Positions 39,001 through 48,710 are shown, numbered from the stretch's first letter. The stretch: 64,000 bases of DNA from SZAS-103 sp964449135 (GCA_964449135.1 CAYUXZ010000010.1:1-64000), one strand, 5' to 3'. Notes: generated by a model from the letters alone, not told the origin. Numbers and translations are program-made.

Positions 39001-40737
39001 TCAGGCCATCGGCCACGCCGTATCGGGCGTGGCCTCGCGTGCGTCCTGTTCGACGATCGCCTCGAGCCGAGGCATGATCGGCCGCAGCGCGGCTTCGTAA
39101 TTGCGCCAGCGGCCCACGCTCCGCGCGTGCAGCGACTCACGCACCTGCTGGCGGCTTGCGGTCTTCACAAGACCTTTGCGTTGCTCAAATGCGAGCACGC
39201 GTTCGTCCCAGTCGAGGCCGATCGCATCGAGCGCGCGACGGATCTGTACCTCCGGCCCGTGGACCAGTCGCTCGTAGCGGATTTCCGTTAGGCGTGGCCC
39301 TATCGTCGCGCGCCAGTGGCGCATCACGCGACGGTGTTGCTCAATGCGATGCGCGATGTGATCCAGTTCGTGCGACCAGGTGATTTTCGAGAATTGCGTC
39401 TGCCAGCACGACAGCGCAACGTCGCGTGGATCGCGCAGGCAATGCAGTATCGCCGCCTTCGGGAACGCGATCGCCAGCCATCCGGCGAACACGTAGTTGT
39501 CGGGCAGCTTGTCGATGACGCGGGCTGCGTCCGCGCGCAGCGCCAGTCGGTGCATGCGCTCATCGAGCTGCTGCAGGTGCCAGCGCGCGGCATTTGCGAC
39601 CGCTGCAGGCAACAGTGTGTCCGAGCCGCCGCGGATCGTTTCGATCACAGCGCGCTTGAAGCTCGCGCTCGCGATCGTCTGTTCGCCGATGCTCACGATC
39701 CCCGGGTGCGAGGCGAGCATCTGCTCAAGCAGGGTCGTGCCGCATCGCGGCAGGCCGATCACGAACACCGGTCGCGGATCGTCGTTTCCGGCGCCGCACA
39801 GGCGCTGGATTTCCGTGGCGGTGACGTTGCCGATCGTGACCGCGATCTCGCGCTCGCGTTGCACCGCGTCGTAACGCTTTTCGGGGCGTACGCATTGCGC
39901 CTGCAGCGAATTTGCACGGGCGACGTGCTCCGCTGCCGCGTCGAATTCGCCCGCGCGATCATGGTGCCGCGCGAGGATGTCGTGGAAAGCCGAGGCGCGT
40001 TCGGGATCGCTCGTGGCCTGCGCAAGCGCGCGGATGCGGTCGAAAGTCGGCTGATCCAGCCGCCCGCCTTGGGCCAACGCGGACTCCCACCACGCAGGCG
40101 CGTGGTCCGGATCGAGCTGCAGCGCGTCACGAAAATGCTCAATTGCCCGCGCGGATTCGCCGCGGTGGCTCGCGAGCAGGCCCAGTTCGACCAGGCCCTG
40201 CGGGTCTTCAGGCCACAGCACTCGGTATCGCTCGAACGCCGCTTGCGCGGCGTCGAGGCGGTCGGTCGCCTTGAGTGCTTTCGAGTAGCGGAATTGCAGT
40301 GATGAATTCGCCCCATGCCGCGCCGCGAGCTTTTGCAGGATTGTGCAGTCCGCCTCCGGATCGTCGAGCTCATCGAGCATCTCGCCGAGCATCGCGTCCG
40401 CATCAACGTCGGCGCTTCGCGAGGAGACGTCAAGCATCCGATCGATCAATGCGGTCGCCTGCTTGATCTCGCCTATGCGCAGCAGGCAGCGCGCCCATCC
40501 TCCAAGTACGCTCGCATCGTCTGGCGACCCATCCGCCGCGACACGGTACCGATCGGCGGCTTCGCGACCGCGCCCGGCCCATAGCAGCAAGCTTGCGTAC
40601 GCGTGCAGCACGACCGTGTCCAAGGGCGCGAGGCCGTTCGCCTTTCCCAGGAGCGGCAACGCCTCGGCGAACCGGCCCAGATGGGCGAGACGCAGGCCGG
40701 TTTCGGCGGCGGATGGATTCATGGATGCCAGTTCCAT
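39001..40737 (-). CDS. TPR-repeat sulfotransferase
   Basis: A 578-residue cytoplasmic protein. Residues 1 to about 250 are tetratricopeptide-like helix pairs (GLRLAHLGRFAEALPLLGKANGLAP and ARAIEHFRDALQLDPDHAPAW are clear). A sulfotransferase domain follows: the 5'-phosphosulfate loop is FVIGLPRCGTTLLEQMLASHP (about 320), and the 3'-phosphate region is CLRDPRDVALSCW. It would transfer sulfate from PAPS to a hydroxyl or tyrosyl group on a protein or glycan, the TPR part binding the acceptor. I chose the ATG at 40737; the codon before it is TTG. Its neighbour across 568 bases is a TonB-dependent receptor, a recurring pairing in Xanthomonadales as far as I recall. Confidence 0.9.
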   Translation of the reverse strand: MELASMNPSAAETGLRLAHLGRFAEALPLLGKANGLAPLDTVVLHAYASLLLWAGRGREAADRYRVAADGSPDDASVLGGWARCLLRIGEIKQATALIDRMLDVSSRSADVDADAMLGEMLDELDDPEADCTILQKLAARHGANSSLQFRYSKALKATDRLDAAQAAFERYRVLWPEDPQGLVELGLLASHRGESARAIEHFRDALQLDPDHAPAWWESALAQGGRLDQPTFDRIRALAQATSDPERASAFHDILARHHDRAGEFDAAAEHVARANSLQAQCVRPEKRYDAVQREREIAVTIGNVTATEIQRLCGAGNDDPRPVFVIGLPRCGTTLLEQMLASHPGIVSIGEQTIASASFKRAVIETIRGGSDTLLPAAVANAARWHLQQLDERMHRLALRADAARVIDKLPDNYVFAGWLAIAFPKAAILHCLRDPRDVALSCWQTQFSKITWSHELDHIAHRIEQHRRVMRHWRATIGPRLTEIRYERLVHGPEVQIRRALDAIGLDWDERVLAFEQRKGLVKTASRQQVRESLHARSVGRWRNYEAALRPIMPRLEAIVEQDAREATPDTAWPMA

Positions 40738-41305
40738 CAAGCTTCGGGCAGGAATTACGATTTTACCGTCCGCGGAATGCGTCGAGCGCGGAAACGGGTC
40801 CTCGTGTCAGGCGCCGGCGTTGGAATCCGTCAGGCGGCATTTGGACGCGTGCTGGTCCGGGATGGATGTCGCGCGAGCCGGCTTGCGCCTTGTGGCGCCA
40901 AGCCGCGTTGCATGTCTTCCGGGACTATGCGAGTTCCGCAGTCGAGTCTGCTGGACGTCCCAAGCGACCCTCTGGCGACGACTGCGCGCAAGGGTTTGCG
41001 ACATGCGCAGCGGCCACCGCTTGGCCCGGGACACGCCCCAAGTAAAAAAACGCGTGATTTGGAACCAGCCGGACATGCGGCGGGTACCTCGCAGGCGTTG
41101 CCATGTTATAAATATTCAATAAATCAATATGTTACTCAGGAATCTCCGGGTTTGTGTCCGGCTGTTTCTTTTTGGTTAAAACTTCGCTAGGATTCTGTGT
41201 TACCGGGGAACCCTTGCACCAGGATCGTGGTGTATCCCGGTGCTGCCATGGATTGGCGATTCACCCGAACCGCTTCAGCCACTCTGACGTTGGAGAGAAA
41301 ACAAA
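40738..41305. other. Long divergent spacer between sulfotransferase and TonB receptor
   Basis: About 565 bases without a supportable gene; short open frames here are arginine-rich and lack RBS or family likeness. The right half (41,060-41,200) is markedly AT-rich for this genome and contains an inverted repeat ATATT/AATAT within the stretch around 41,110-41,130. It probably holds the promoters and operators of both flanking genes. Confidence 0.6.
41165..41193 (+). promoter_or_regulatory. Possible promoter of the TonB receptor
   Basis: TAGGAT at 41188-41193 with a poor -35 (TTTCTT, 41165-41170) 17 bases upstream. The leader would be about 105 bases, ending in a GGAGAG ribosome-binding site before the ATG. 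Weak by sequence alone. Confidence 0.3.
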
Positions 41306-44300
41306 ATGACACCTATCCGCAATTTGCTCAGCGACGCCGTGCGCAACGGTCTCGCGGCAGGCACTGTCGGCCTCGTCGGCCTTGCCAGTGCTTCTGCGTT
41401 CGCGCAAAACGCCCCGGCGCCCGCGCCCAGTGGCGACAAGGCCAAGAACCTCGACCGCGTCGAGGTGATCGGCACCAAGATTCGCCGTGTGGACACCGAA
41501 CCGACCCAGCCGGTGACGACGCTGACCCGCGCCGACATCGAGCAGACCGGCCTGACCACCACGTTCGACATCATCAACCACATCAGCGCCTCCGACGGTT
41601 CGGGCCTGAGCACGGTCACGACCCAGACCAACGGCAGCGACGGCTCGCAGACCGTTTCGCTCCGTGACCTCGGCGCGCAGCGCACCCTCGTCCTCGTGGA
41701 CGGCAAGCGCTGGCCGACCGACGCCAACGGCATCGTGGACCTGTCCAGCATCCCGGTCGCGATCATCGAGCGCATCGAAGTCCTGAAGGACGGCGCCTCG
41801 GCGATCTACGGTTCGGACGCGGTCGCGGGCGTGATCAACATCATCACCCGCAAGAAATACGAGGGTGCGCAGATCGGCTGGTTCTACGGCGAGACCTCGC
41901 ACGGCGACGGCGAGCAGAACTCCGAGGACGTGACGATCGGAGCCAGCGGCGAGCGTTCATCCGGCGTGCTGGCGCTGAGCCGTTCCGAGCAGGGCACGAT
42001 CTTCGCGGCCGACCGCACGATCTCCGAGCACTCGATCTTCGGCTGCGCCAAGCTGCTGTCCAACTGGCCGGCTTCCGACCCGAGCAGCGAGGCCGGTTAT
42101 TGCGGATCCTCGACCGGCCAGTTCGGCCGCATCACGCTGTCCAATTCGCAGGCGCGGTCCATCGCGGGCCTGCCGCGCCTCGACATCCCGATTCGTAACA
42201 GCTCAGGCACCATCATCGGGTACGTGTCCGAGAAGTACGCGCTGGACAACAGCTTCTTCGACTCCGGCAACGCGTCCGGCAATCCGGCGACCGCCACGGC
42301 GACCGCGTCCGGCATGCATGCGACGGACTTCCACAACTTCACCCCGCTCGATCGCTACAACTTCGCGCCGGTGAACTACCTGCAGCAGCCGGCCACGCGC
42401 AACAACCTGTTCATGTCGGGCCGCTTCGACATCACCGACAACATCACGGCCTATGTGCGCGCGTCGTACACCCAGCGCCAGTCGTCGCAGCAGCTCGCCC
42501 AGGTCCCCGCGACCTTCGCCGAGAGCGGCGCCAACGGCCCGCAGTGGAAGTTCGGCGTTGCCGGCGACACCGACCTGGTCAACCACACAGGCGGAAACAT
42601 CTTCAACCCGTTCATTAATACCGCCGGCAACAAGGTGGAGGTCCGAACCGGGCAGCTGCGCATGGTCGCGGTCGGTCCGCGTCACAACAACTACGACTTC
42701 AACACCATCGGCGCGACCGGCGGCGTGCAGGGTAACTTCAACCTCGGCGACCGCAACTTCGACTGGGACGTCTATGCCCAGTTCAACAACAATCGCAACA
42801 CCAAGGTCGGCGAGAACTTCATCAACCTGTTCAACCTCGCCAAGGCCCTGGGTCCGTCGTTTGCCGACGCCGGCGGCCTGCATTGCGGCGCTCCGGGCGC
42901 GGTCATCTCGGGCTGCGTGCCGTTCAACATCTTCGGCGGCCCGACGCTCGGCGTGGGCAACCAGTACACCCGTCGCGACGACCCGACCAAGAAGTACACG
43001 GTCACCGCGCAGGACGTGGCCAACATGATCCGCTACGTGGGCTACACGCAGGTCGCCACGAACCAGGTCAAGGGCATCAACTACGGCGGCAACCTCTCGG
43101 GCGACGTCATGCCGCTTCCCGGCGGCCGGCTGAGCTTCGCGACCGGCTTCGAATCCCGTCGCACGACCGCGTTCTTCCAGCCCGACACCCTCGTCGCCTC
43201 CGGCGGCTCCTCGGACAACTTCACCGAGCCCACCAGCGGCCACACCAAGGTGGACGAGTGGTACGTCGAGCTCAACGCCGTCATGAAGGACCTGCCGATC
43301 GGCAAGGAACTCGAGCTCGACGGCGCGCTGCGCAAGTCGCGCTACAGCGCGGGCGGCCGCGTCGGCACCACCGACGTGACCTCCAGCCCGGGCAACCCGG
43401 CGAACAGCAAGTTCAGCGTCCGCTGGCGTCCGTTCAACGACCTGGTGATCCGCGGCAGCTACGGCCGCACCTTCCGCGCACCGTCGGTCAACGACCTGTT
43501 CGCGGGCGGCGCGGAGAACTTCCCGGCCGCGTCGGATCCCTGCCGCACCACCCGCTGGGCCGGAATCGGCGCCACCGCGCAGGCGATCTGCACGGCGCAG
43601 GGCGTTCCGACTGGCGGCGTCCTGCAGGACAACACGCAGTTGCGTGCGCTGTCCGGCGGTAACCCGGACCTCAAGCCCGAGCACGGGCACAACCTGACCT
43701 ACGGCTTCGTCTGGAGCCCGAGCTGGGGCATGCTCAACGGCCTGGGCTTCACCGCGGACTACTGGCGCATCAGCCTGCATGACGGCTTGGCCACCCTCGG
43801 CGCGCAGACGATCCTGAACGATTGCTTCTTCGGCGTTCCGGGCTCGATCACTGCCGGTGACCCGCAGTACTGCAACAAGGTCGAACGTGTTCCGGGCGGC
43901 GCCGTTTCGGCGATCCGCACGGCCCAGTTCAACATCACCACGCTCAAGGTCAGCGGCATCGACTTCGGCGTGACCGACAAGTGGGAAACCTCGCGTTGGG
44001 GCACCTTCGGCCTGAAGTGGGACACCACCTACGTCAAGCATGAAGAGTTCGGCGGCGCGGATTTCGTCGGCGTGTACACTGGCAGCCCGAACTGGAAGTG
44101 GCGTTCGGTCGCGACTCTGGACTGGAAGCGTGGCGACTGGGATGCGGCATGGACGATCCGCTACACCTCGCATCTCGACGAGGCCGGCGGCTGCAACGTG
44201 AACGTGCAGAACAGCCAGCCGCTCATCTGCAACCACCCGAACTCGCAGAACACCAATCCGCTGATCGGGCCGCTGGGCCTGGGCTACAACCGCATCGGCG

Positions 44301-44488
44301 CGACCACCTACCACGACGTGCAGGTTGGCTGGCGCGCGCCGTGGAAGGCGCACCTGTCGGTTGGTGCCCGCAACATCTTCGGCAAGGAACCGCCTCTGGT
44401 GAACAGCACCTTCGCGCAGTCGTTCGATGCATCGTACGACCTGCCGGGCGGTCCGTTCTGGTACTTCCAGTACCGCCAGGACTTCTGA
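41306..44488 (+). CDS. TonB-dependent outer-membrane receptor
   Basis: A 1060-residue outer-membrane protein. A signal peptide ends near ASAFA/QNAPAP, then a TonB-box-like LDRVEVIGTKI, a plug domain (about 50-175; QPVTTLTRADIEQTGLT, RTLVLVDGKRWP, IERIEVLKDGASAIYGSDAVAGVINIITRK) and a long 22-strand-type barrel (GRTFRAPSVNDLF) ending in aromatic Phe (YFQYRQDF), the usual sorting signal. It takes up a large substrate such as an oligosaccharide, peptide or siderophore using TonB energy. Length (over 1000) suits polymer or peptide substrates more than simple siderophores. It is followed by a strong terminator, then a TIGR03032-type gene, and is divergent from a TPR-sulfotransferase. Confidence 0.95.
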   Translation: MTPIRNLLSDAVRNGLAAGTVGLVGLASASAFAQNAPAPAPSGDKAKNLDRVEVIGTKIRRVDTEPTQPVTTLTRADIEQTGLTTTFDIINHISASDGSGLSTVTTQTNGSDGSQTVSLRDLGAQRTLVLVDGKRWPTDANGIVDLSSIPVAIIERIEVLKDGASAIYGSDAVAGVINIITRKKYEGAQIGWFYGETSHGDGEQNSEDVTIGASGERSSGVLALSRSEQGTIFAADRTISEHSIFGCAKLLSNWPASDPSSEAGYCGSSTGQFGRITLSNSQARSIAGLPRLDIPIRNSSGTIIGYVSEKYALDNSFFDSGNASGNPATATATASGMHATDFHNFTPLDRYNFAPVNYLQQPATRNNLFMSGRFDITDNITAYVRASYTQRQSSQQLAQVPATFAESGANGPQWKFGVAGDTDLVNHTGGNIFNPFINTAGNKVEVRTGQLRMVAVGPRHNNYDFNTIGATGGVQGNFNLGDRNFDWDVYAQFNNNRNTKVGENFINLFNLAKALGPSFADAGGLHCGAPGAVISGCVPFNIFGGPTLGVGNQYTRRDDPTKKYTVTAQDVANMIRYVGYTQVATNQVKGINYGGNLSGDVMPLPGGRLSFATGFESRRTTAFFQPDTLVASGGSSDNFTEPTSGHTKVDEWYVELNAVMKDLPIGKELELDGALRKSRYSAGGRVGTTDVTSSPGNPANSKFSVRWRPFNDLVIRGSYGRTFRAPSVNDLFAGGAENFPAASDPCRTTRWAGIGATAQAICTAQGVPTGGVLQDNTQLRALSGGNPDLKPEHGHNLTYGFVWSPSWGMLNGLGFTADYWRISLHDGLATLGAQTILNDCFFGVPGSITAGDPQYCNKVERVPGGAVSAIRTAQFNITTLKVSGIDFGVTDKWETSRWGTFGLKWDTTYVKHEEFGGADFVGVYTGSPNWKWRSVATLDWKRGDWDAAWTIRYTSHLDEAGGCNVNVQNSQPLICNHPNSQNTNPLIGPLGLGYNRIGATTYHDVQVGWRAPWKAHLSVGARNIFGKEPPLVNSTFAQSFDASYDLPGGPFWYFQYRQDF

Positions 44489-44517
44489 TCGGTTACTGCA
44501 AGAACCTGCAACACTTC

Positions 44518-44548
44518 AAGCCGCGGCCTTGTGCCGCGGCTTTTTTTT
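44518..44548 (+). terminator. Rho-independent terminator of the TonB receptor
   Basis: AAGCCGCGGC (44518-44527) pairs with GCCGCGGCTT (44533-44542), a ten-base stem with a five-base loop, running directly into eight Ts (44541-44548). It lies 30 bases after the stop codon. Confidence 0.92.
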
Positions 44549-44728
44549 GGGAAGATTCGGGAGCAGACGGAGCAGATGCATCCTGCGCAGTTGTTCGCGC
44601 CCCTCGGTTGCGTCGCGGTAAACCGATCCGAACGGGCATAATCCGCAATCGCACGCGACCGCATCCAGCGGTTCGCGATTCCATCAACGAAACCGGATGC
44701 GATCCATCCGTTTGCCCAGGACTACGCA

Positions 44729-45790
44729 ATGCCCGCAATGCCCAGGCCGAAGCTCGAGTTCACCGCCACGCGCCTGTTCACGTCGTGGTTGAAGGAGCAG
44801 GACGCCTCGCTCTGCGCCTCCACGTACCAGTCCGGCATCCTGTTCATGATGGGCGTAAAGCCCGACGGGACGATGTCGTATTTCACCCGTCACATCCCGC
44901 GCTGCATGGGCCTGCACGTCACCGACCGCTCGATGTGGGTCGGCTCGATGTTCCAGTTGCATCGCTTCGAGAATTGCATCAAGCCCGGCGAGCGCGAGGG
45001 CGACTTCGACGCCTACTACGTGCCGCGCGTCTCGCACACGACCGGCGACGTGGACATCCACGACGTCAACGTGGACAAGGACGGCCGGCCGGTCTTCGTC
45101 AACACGCTCTATAGTTGCCTTGCGACCGTGGACGAACGCTACAGCTTCCGGCCGGTGTGGAAACCGCCCTTCATCTCGCGGCTGGCCGCGGAGGACCGCT
45201 GCCACCTCAACGGGCTGGCGATGGTGGATGGCGAAGCGACCTATGTGACCTGCATCAGCAAGAGCGATGCGGGCGGCGGCTGGCGCGATTTCCGCGAATC
45301 CGGCGGCCTGGTGCTGCACGTGCCAAGCGGTGAGGTCCTTTGCTCGGGAATGTCCATGCCGCATTCGCCGCGTTGGTACCAGGGCCGGCTGTGGATCCAC
45401 AACTCGGGCACAGGCGAATTCGGTTACGTGGACATGGACAAGGGCCGCTTCGAGCCGGTCGCGTTCTGCCCGGGCTACCTGCGCGGACTGGGCTTCATCA
45501 ACGATTACGCGGTGGTGGGACTGTCGGTGGGGCGCGAGAACACCTTCACCGGCCTGCCGTTGCAGGAAAACCTGGAAAGGAAGGGGGCGATGGCGCGCTG
45601 CGCGATCCAGGTGGTTAGCCTGAAGAACGGCGATATCCCGCACGAGATCCGTTTCACCGGCGACATCCGCGAACTGTTTGATGTCGCGGTGATTCCCGGC
45701 GTCCGCTTGCCCGGCAGCGTGGGCTTTCTGTCGGAGGAGATCTGGAAGCGGATCAACATCGAATCGGACACGATGCCGGAGCCTGCGTAA
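44729..45790 (+). CDS. TIGR03032 / DUF4915 family protein
   Basis: A 353-residue protein with no signal peptide. I recognise the TIGR03032 family from the ordered motifs YQSGILFMMGVKPDG, RCMGLHVTDRSMWVGSMFQLHRFEN, TGDVDIHDVNVDKDG, EDRCHLNGLAMVDG, SMPHSPRWYQGRLW, NSGTGEFGYVD and FCPGYLRGLGF. The repeated short strands suggest a beta-propeller. No function is established for the family. It begins 240 bases after the TonB receptor, past a terminator, so it has its own promoter (a CATAAT at 44637-44642 is a possible -10). Two nearby ATGs (44729, 44738) are possible starts. Confidence 0.9.
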   Translation: MPAMPRPKLEFTATRLFTSWLKEQDASLCASTYQSGILFMMGVKPDGTMSYFTRHIPRCMGLHVTDRSMWVGSMFQLHRFENCIKPGEREGDFDAYYVPRVSHTTGDVDIHDVNVDKDGRPVFVNTLYSCLATVDERYSFRPVWKPPFISRLAAEDRCHLNGLAMVDGEATYVTCISKSDAGGGWRDFRESGGLVLHVPSGEVLCSGMSMPHSPRWYQGRLWIHNSGTGEFGYVDMDKGRFEPVAFCPGYLRGLGFINDYAVVGLSVGRENTFTGLPLQENLERKGAMARCAIQVVSLKNGDIPHEIRFTGDIRELFDVAVIPGVRLPGSVGFLSEEIWKRINIESDTMPEPA

Positions 45791-45891
45791 GCCGGTTTGA
45801 TCCGGTCATTGACGAACCATGATTGGCGTTTCGAACGCGCCAACGCGGGCGCGCTGCCAAACACACGCAGCAACCGCGCTAGGGCGAGACT

Positions 45892-46833
45892 TCAGAGATC
45901 CTGGTGGTAGCGGACGTAGGGCACGGTGTCCTCGTCCTGCTGCGGCGTAGTCGTCTTGCCGGCGGGGCCGAGCGGAACAGTCCCCTTCGACTTCTCGGCG
46001 CCGAAACTGAGCTTGCCGCGCCACGGGGTCTCCCAGGACAGGCCGATGCCGAGGCTGTTGAGCGACGCGCTCTGGCCCGGCACGTCCACCACGCGGCCGA
46101 TCACCTCGCCACTGAGCTTGCCGCGGCCGACCGCGACGCCGACGCTGGTGGTGTTCCAGCGATCCGCCTGCGGATTGCCGGCCTGGCCGCCGGTCGGGAC
46201 CAAGCGGGCATGGGCGAGGGTGCCGCCGATGGACACCCAGCCGAAGTCGCCGATGTTCATCTTGCCGCGCGCGCTGATGTCCTGTTGGGATACGCGGCCG
46301 CTGAGAATGCCCAAGCCCGGCAGCAAACCCGAACTCGGCGAGAACCAGTCGATCGGCGTCGTGTCGAATTGCGCGCGCCCGGCGCTGACCTCGAACAGGC
46401 TTTCCGGGCGCTCGAAGCGCGCCTCGGCGCGCAGCGATTGCGCCATGTGCACGAACGGCGAGTCGGGCTTGGACTGCGTCTGCGCATCGAGCGAAGCGAG
46501 CAGGCAGCGATCCGCCAGCGAGCCCAGCGTCGCCAAGCCGGTGCGGCTGTTGCACAAAAGCGCCAAGCCGCTGCCGTTGTCCACGCTCAGGCTGCCCTGC
46601 AGCAGGCCATGACCCGTATTCACGCGTGCGCCCGCCCCGAAAAGCGAACCGCCGCCGCGCTGTGCGGGTTCGAGCAACAGCAGCGCCTCGACCTTGCCGC
46701 TGTGGTTGTTCCAGACCGGCAGGACGGCGGTGTCTTTCTGGGTCATTACCGACGCGTTGTCGGGCGTCGTCTGCGCGTGCGCCGACATCGCCGCGAGGGC
46801 GAGGGTCAGGGCGATGGCGAGGCGGTTCGACAT
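45892..46833 (-). CDS. Exported, probably outer-membrane beta-barrel protein, unknown
   Basis: A 313-residue protein with a signal peptide (MSNRLAIALTLALAAMSAHA) chosen as the start because the longer frame would add 15 residues before it. The mature part shows alternating patterns typical of amphipathic strands (GKMNIGDFGWVSIGGTLAHARLV, GVAVGRGKLSGEVIGRVVDV, LGIGLSWETPWRGKLSFGAEKSKG), ending PYVRYHQDL. Strand-rich ends and glycine-aromatic turns point to a barrel, but the last residue is Leu rather than Phe. I do not recognise the family. It is convergent with the TIGR03032 gene and may belong to the same surface system. Confidence 0.65.
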   Translation of the reverse strand: MSNRLAIALTLALAAMSAHAQTTPDNASVMTQKDTAVLPVWNNHSGKVEALLLLEPAQRGGGSLFGAGARVNTGHGLLQGSLSVDNGSGLALLCNSRTGLATLGSLADRCLLASLDAQTQSKPDSPFVHMAQSLRAEARFERPESLFEVSAGRAQFDTTPIDWFSPSSGLLPGLGILSGRVSQQDISARGKMNIGDFGWVSIGGTLAHARLVPTGGQAGNPQADRWNTTSVGVAVGRGKLSGEVIGRVVDVPGQSASLNSLGIGLSWETPWRGKLSFGAEKSKGTVPLGPAGKTTTPQQDEDTVPYVRYHQDL

Positions 46834-46946
46834 GGCGGTGAGGTACGGCTTCCGGCGGCTACGGTGCTTGGACGACAAATCCTCCGGGCAGTTCCCCGGA
46901 CGCCACCGAGCCTAACAGATTTACCCTAATTTAACAACGTGCCCGG

Positions 46947-47849
46947 CTATTGCAGCGTGCTCGATGAAGGCGCGGTAAGGGCGTGAATGAACAGATCCAG
47001 CACCTCCGGTCGCGTGTATCGGTAGGTTTGGCCACAGAACTGGCACTGGATTTCCGCGATCGGCGGATCGTGTTCGTCCGCTGCAGCCAACGCTTCGTCG
47101 CGGCCCAGGCTTTGCAGCATCGCCGAAACCCGCTCGCGAGAGCAGGAGCAGTTGAAACGCAACGCCCGTGAATCCAGCACGCGCACGGCGTCCTCGTGGA
47201 ACAGCCTGAACAGCAGGTCCCGTGGCGCCGTGCCGAGCAGCTCCGCCTTCCTGAGGGTTTCGAACAGGGCATTGGCACGGTGCCAGCCGTCGGCGTCGCC
47301 GGTATCGCCCGGCAGTTTCTGCAACATCAGGCCGGTCGCGACCGCAGCGTCCGCAGCCAGCAGCATCCGCGTTGGCAACTGTTCGGACTGCGCGAAGTAG
47401 CCTTCGAAGGCCTGCGCCAGCGTGTCTGCGTCCAGCCCAACCAAACCCTGGTAGCGCGTGCCTTCACGCCCGCTCGTGGCCAGGGTCTCGATGGTGATCG
47501 CAAGCATCGAACCCTCGCCGAACGCACGCGGGGTGAGCGGATCAGGTAATGGCTGAGAATGCTGCGCGAGTCCTCGCAGCGTCCCATCCCGTGTGCATTC
47601 GGCGAACAGCGAGCGCAGCGCGCCGGTGCCGCGCAACTGCACGCTGAGCCGGCCGTCCACCTTGGCGTGGCCGGTCATCAGCGCGGTCGCGGCGAGGGTC
47701 TCGCCGAGGCGCTCGGCGACGGCGGCTGGGTAGTCCGCGCGCGAGCGCATCACGGCCCAGGTGTCGGTCAGGCGCACCAGTACGCCGCGCACGCCGGAAG
47801 TTTCCAGCAGGAAGCGAAACTGGGCGTCGTTCGTGGAATCGGCAGTCAT
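46947..47849 (-). CDS. hslO: Redox-regulated chaperone Hsp33
   Basis: A 300-residue holdase activated by oxidation. The zinc-binding C-terminal switch is present: CSC (in FNCSCSRERV) and CQFC (in EIQCQFCGQTYRY), giving the CxC...CxxC pattern that forms disulfides when oxidised. The N-terminal core shows VRGVLVRLTDTW and ALMTGHAKVDGRLSVQLRGTGAL. The ATG at 47849 gives the family-typical start (QFRFLLE nearby). It is divergent from the mtgA gene. Confidence 0.95.
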   Translation of the reverse strand: MTADSTNDAQFRFLLETSGVRGVLVRLTDTWAVMRSRADYPAAVAERLGETLAATALMTGHAKVDGRLSVQLRGTGALRSLFAECTRDGTLRGLAQHSQPLPDPLTPRAFGEGSMLAITIETLATSGREGTRYQGLVGLDADTLAQAFEGYFAQSEQLPTRMLLAADAAVATGLMLQKLPGDTGDADGWHRANALFETLRKAELLGTAPRDLLFRLFHEDAVRVLDSRALRFNCSCSRERVSAMLQSLGRDEALAAADEHDPPIAEIQCQFCGQTYRYTRPEVLDLFIHALTAPSSSTLQ

Positions 47850-47984
47850 CGGATGGATGGGTGGCTTTCCGGGGAATCGCGCGGGCGGGTAAGCTCGCGT
47901 CCTCTCCGGATCGAATGCGGGTCGTCGGATGCACACAATGGGTTCGTTGCAGGGTTCGATCAAGCCCTCGCGCGAGAGCTGCGT

Positions 47985-48710
47985 TTGAACGCCGCCGCGC
48001 CGCGCCGGCGCATCCGCTGGTTGCGCTGGCTGTTCCTCTGGCTGCCGCTGCTGTTCGTGGCATTCACCGTGTTGCAGGTATTGAGCTTGCGCTGGATCGA
48101 TCCGCCGACCAGTGCGTTCATGCTCGAACGCCGCGTCGAGGCCTGGCGCGACGGCGATGCGGATTTCCGCCTGCATTACCGGTGGCGTCCCTTGGGCGAG
48201 ATCTCGCGCTGGCTGCCGGTGTCGGTGATCGCGGCCGAGGACCAGAAGTTCCTCGACCATGAGGGCTTCGATTTCGAGGCGATCGACAAGGCGATGGAAC
48301 ACAACGCGCAGAGCAAACGCGTGCGCGGTGCAAGCACGATCAGCCAGCAGGTCGCGAAGAACCTGTTCCTCTGGGGTGGGCGCAATTACGTCCGCAAGGG
48401 ACTGGAAGCCTGGTACACGGTGCTGATCGAGCACCTGTGGTCGAAGCAGCGGATCGTCGAGGTCTACGTGAACATCGCCGAGTTCGGCGACGGCGTCTAT
48501 GGCGCGGACGCCGCCGCGCACGATTTGTTCGGAACCACCGCCGCGCGGCTGTCGGCCGCGCAATGCGCGCGGCTCGCCGTGGTACTGCCCAATCCGCGGC
48601 ACTGGTCGGCCGCGAAGCCGAACGGCTGGGTCCAGCGGCGCGCCGCCTGGGTCGAGCGCCAGATCACCCAGCTCGGCGGTCCGGATTACCTGCGCGACGC
48701 CACGCATTGA
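47985..48710 (+). CDS. mtgA: Monofunctional biosynthetic peptidoglycan transglycosylase
   Basis: About 241 residues, matching MtgA (E. coli 242). One N-terminal membrane anchor (LRWLFLWLPLLFVAFTVLQVL) precedes a glycosyltransferase 51 domain with catalytic Glu in AAEDQKFLDHEGFD, GASTISQQVAKNLFLW, RKGLEAWYTVLIE and YVNIAEFGDGVYGA. It polymerises lipid II glycan strands. The start codon is uncertain: TTG at 47985 gives the right length, and no in-frame ATG lies nearby. It is the first gene of a plus-strand group with a glycosyltransferase downstream. Confidence 0.92.
   Translation: MNAAAPRRRIRWLRWLFLWLPLLFVAFTVLQVLSLRWIDPPTSAFMLERRVEAWRDGDADFRLHYRWRPLGEISRWLPVSVIAAEDQKFLDHEGFDFEAIDKAMEHNAQSKRVRGASTISQQVAKNLFLWGGRNYVRKGLEAWYTVLIEHLWSKQRIVEVYVNIAEFGDGVYGADAAAHDLFGTTAARLSAAQCARLAVVLPNPRHWSAAKPNGWVQRRAAWVERQITQLGGPDYLRDATH

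Noticed and set aside
40741..41190. Open frames in the sulfotransferase-TonB receptor spacer
   Set aside because: Short, Arg/Pro-rich translations without RBS, domain or plausible codon use; treated as non-coding regulatory spacer.
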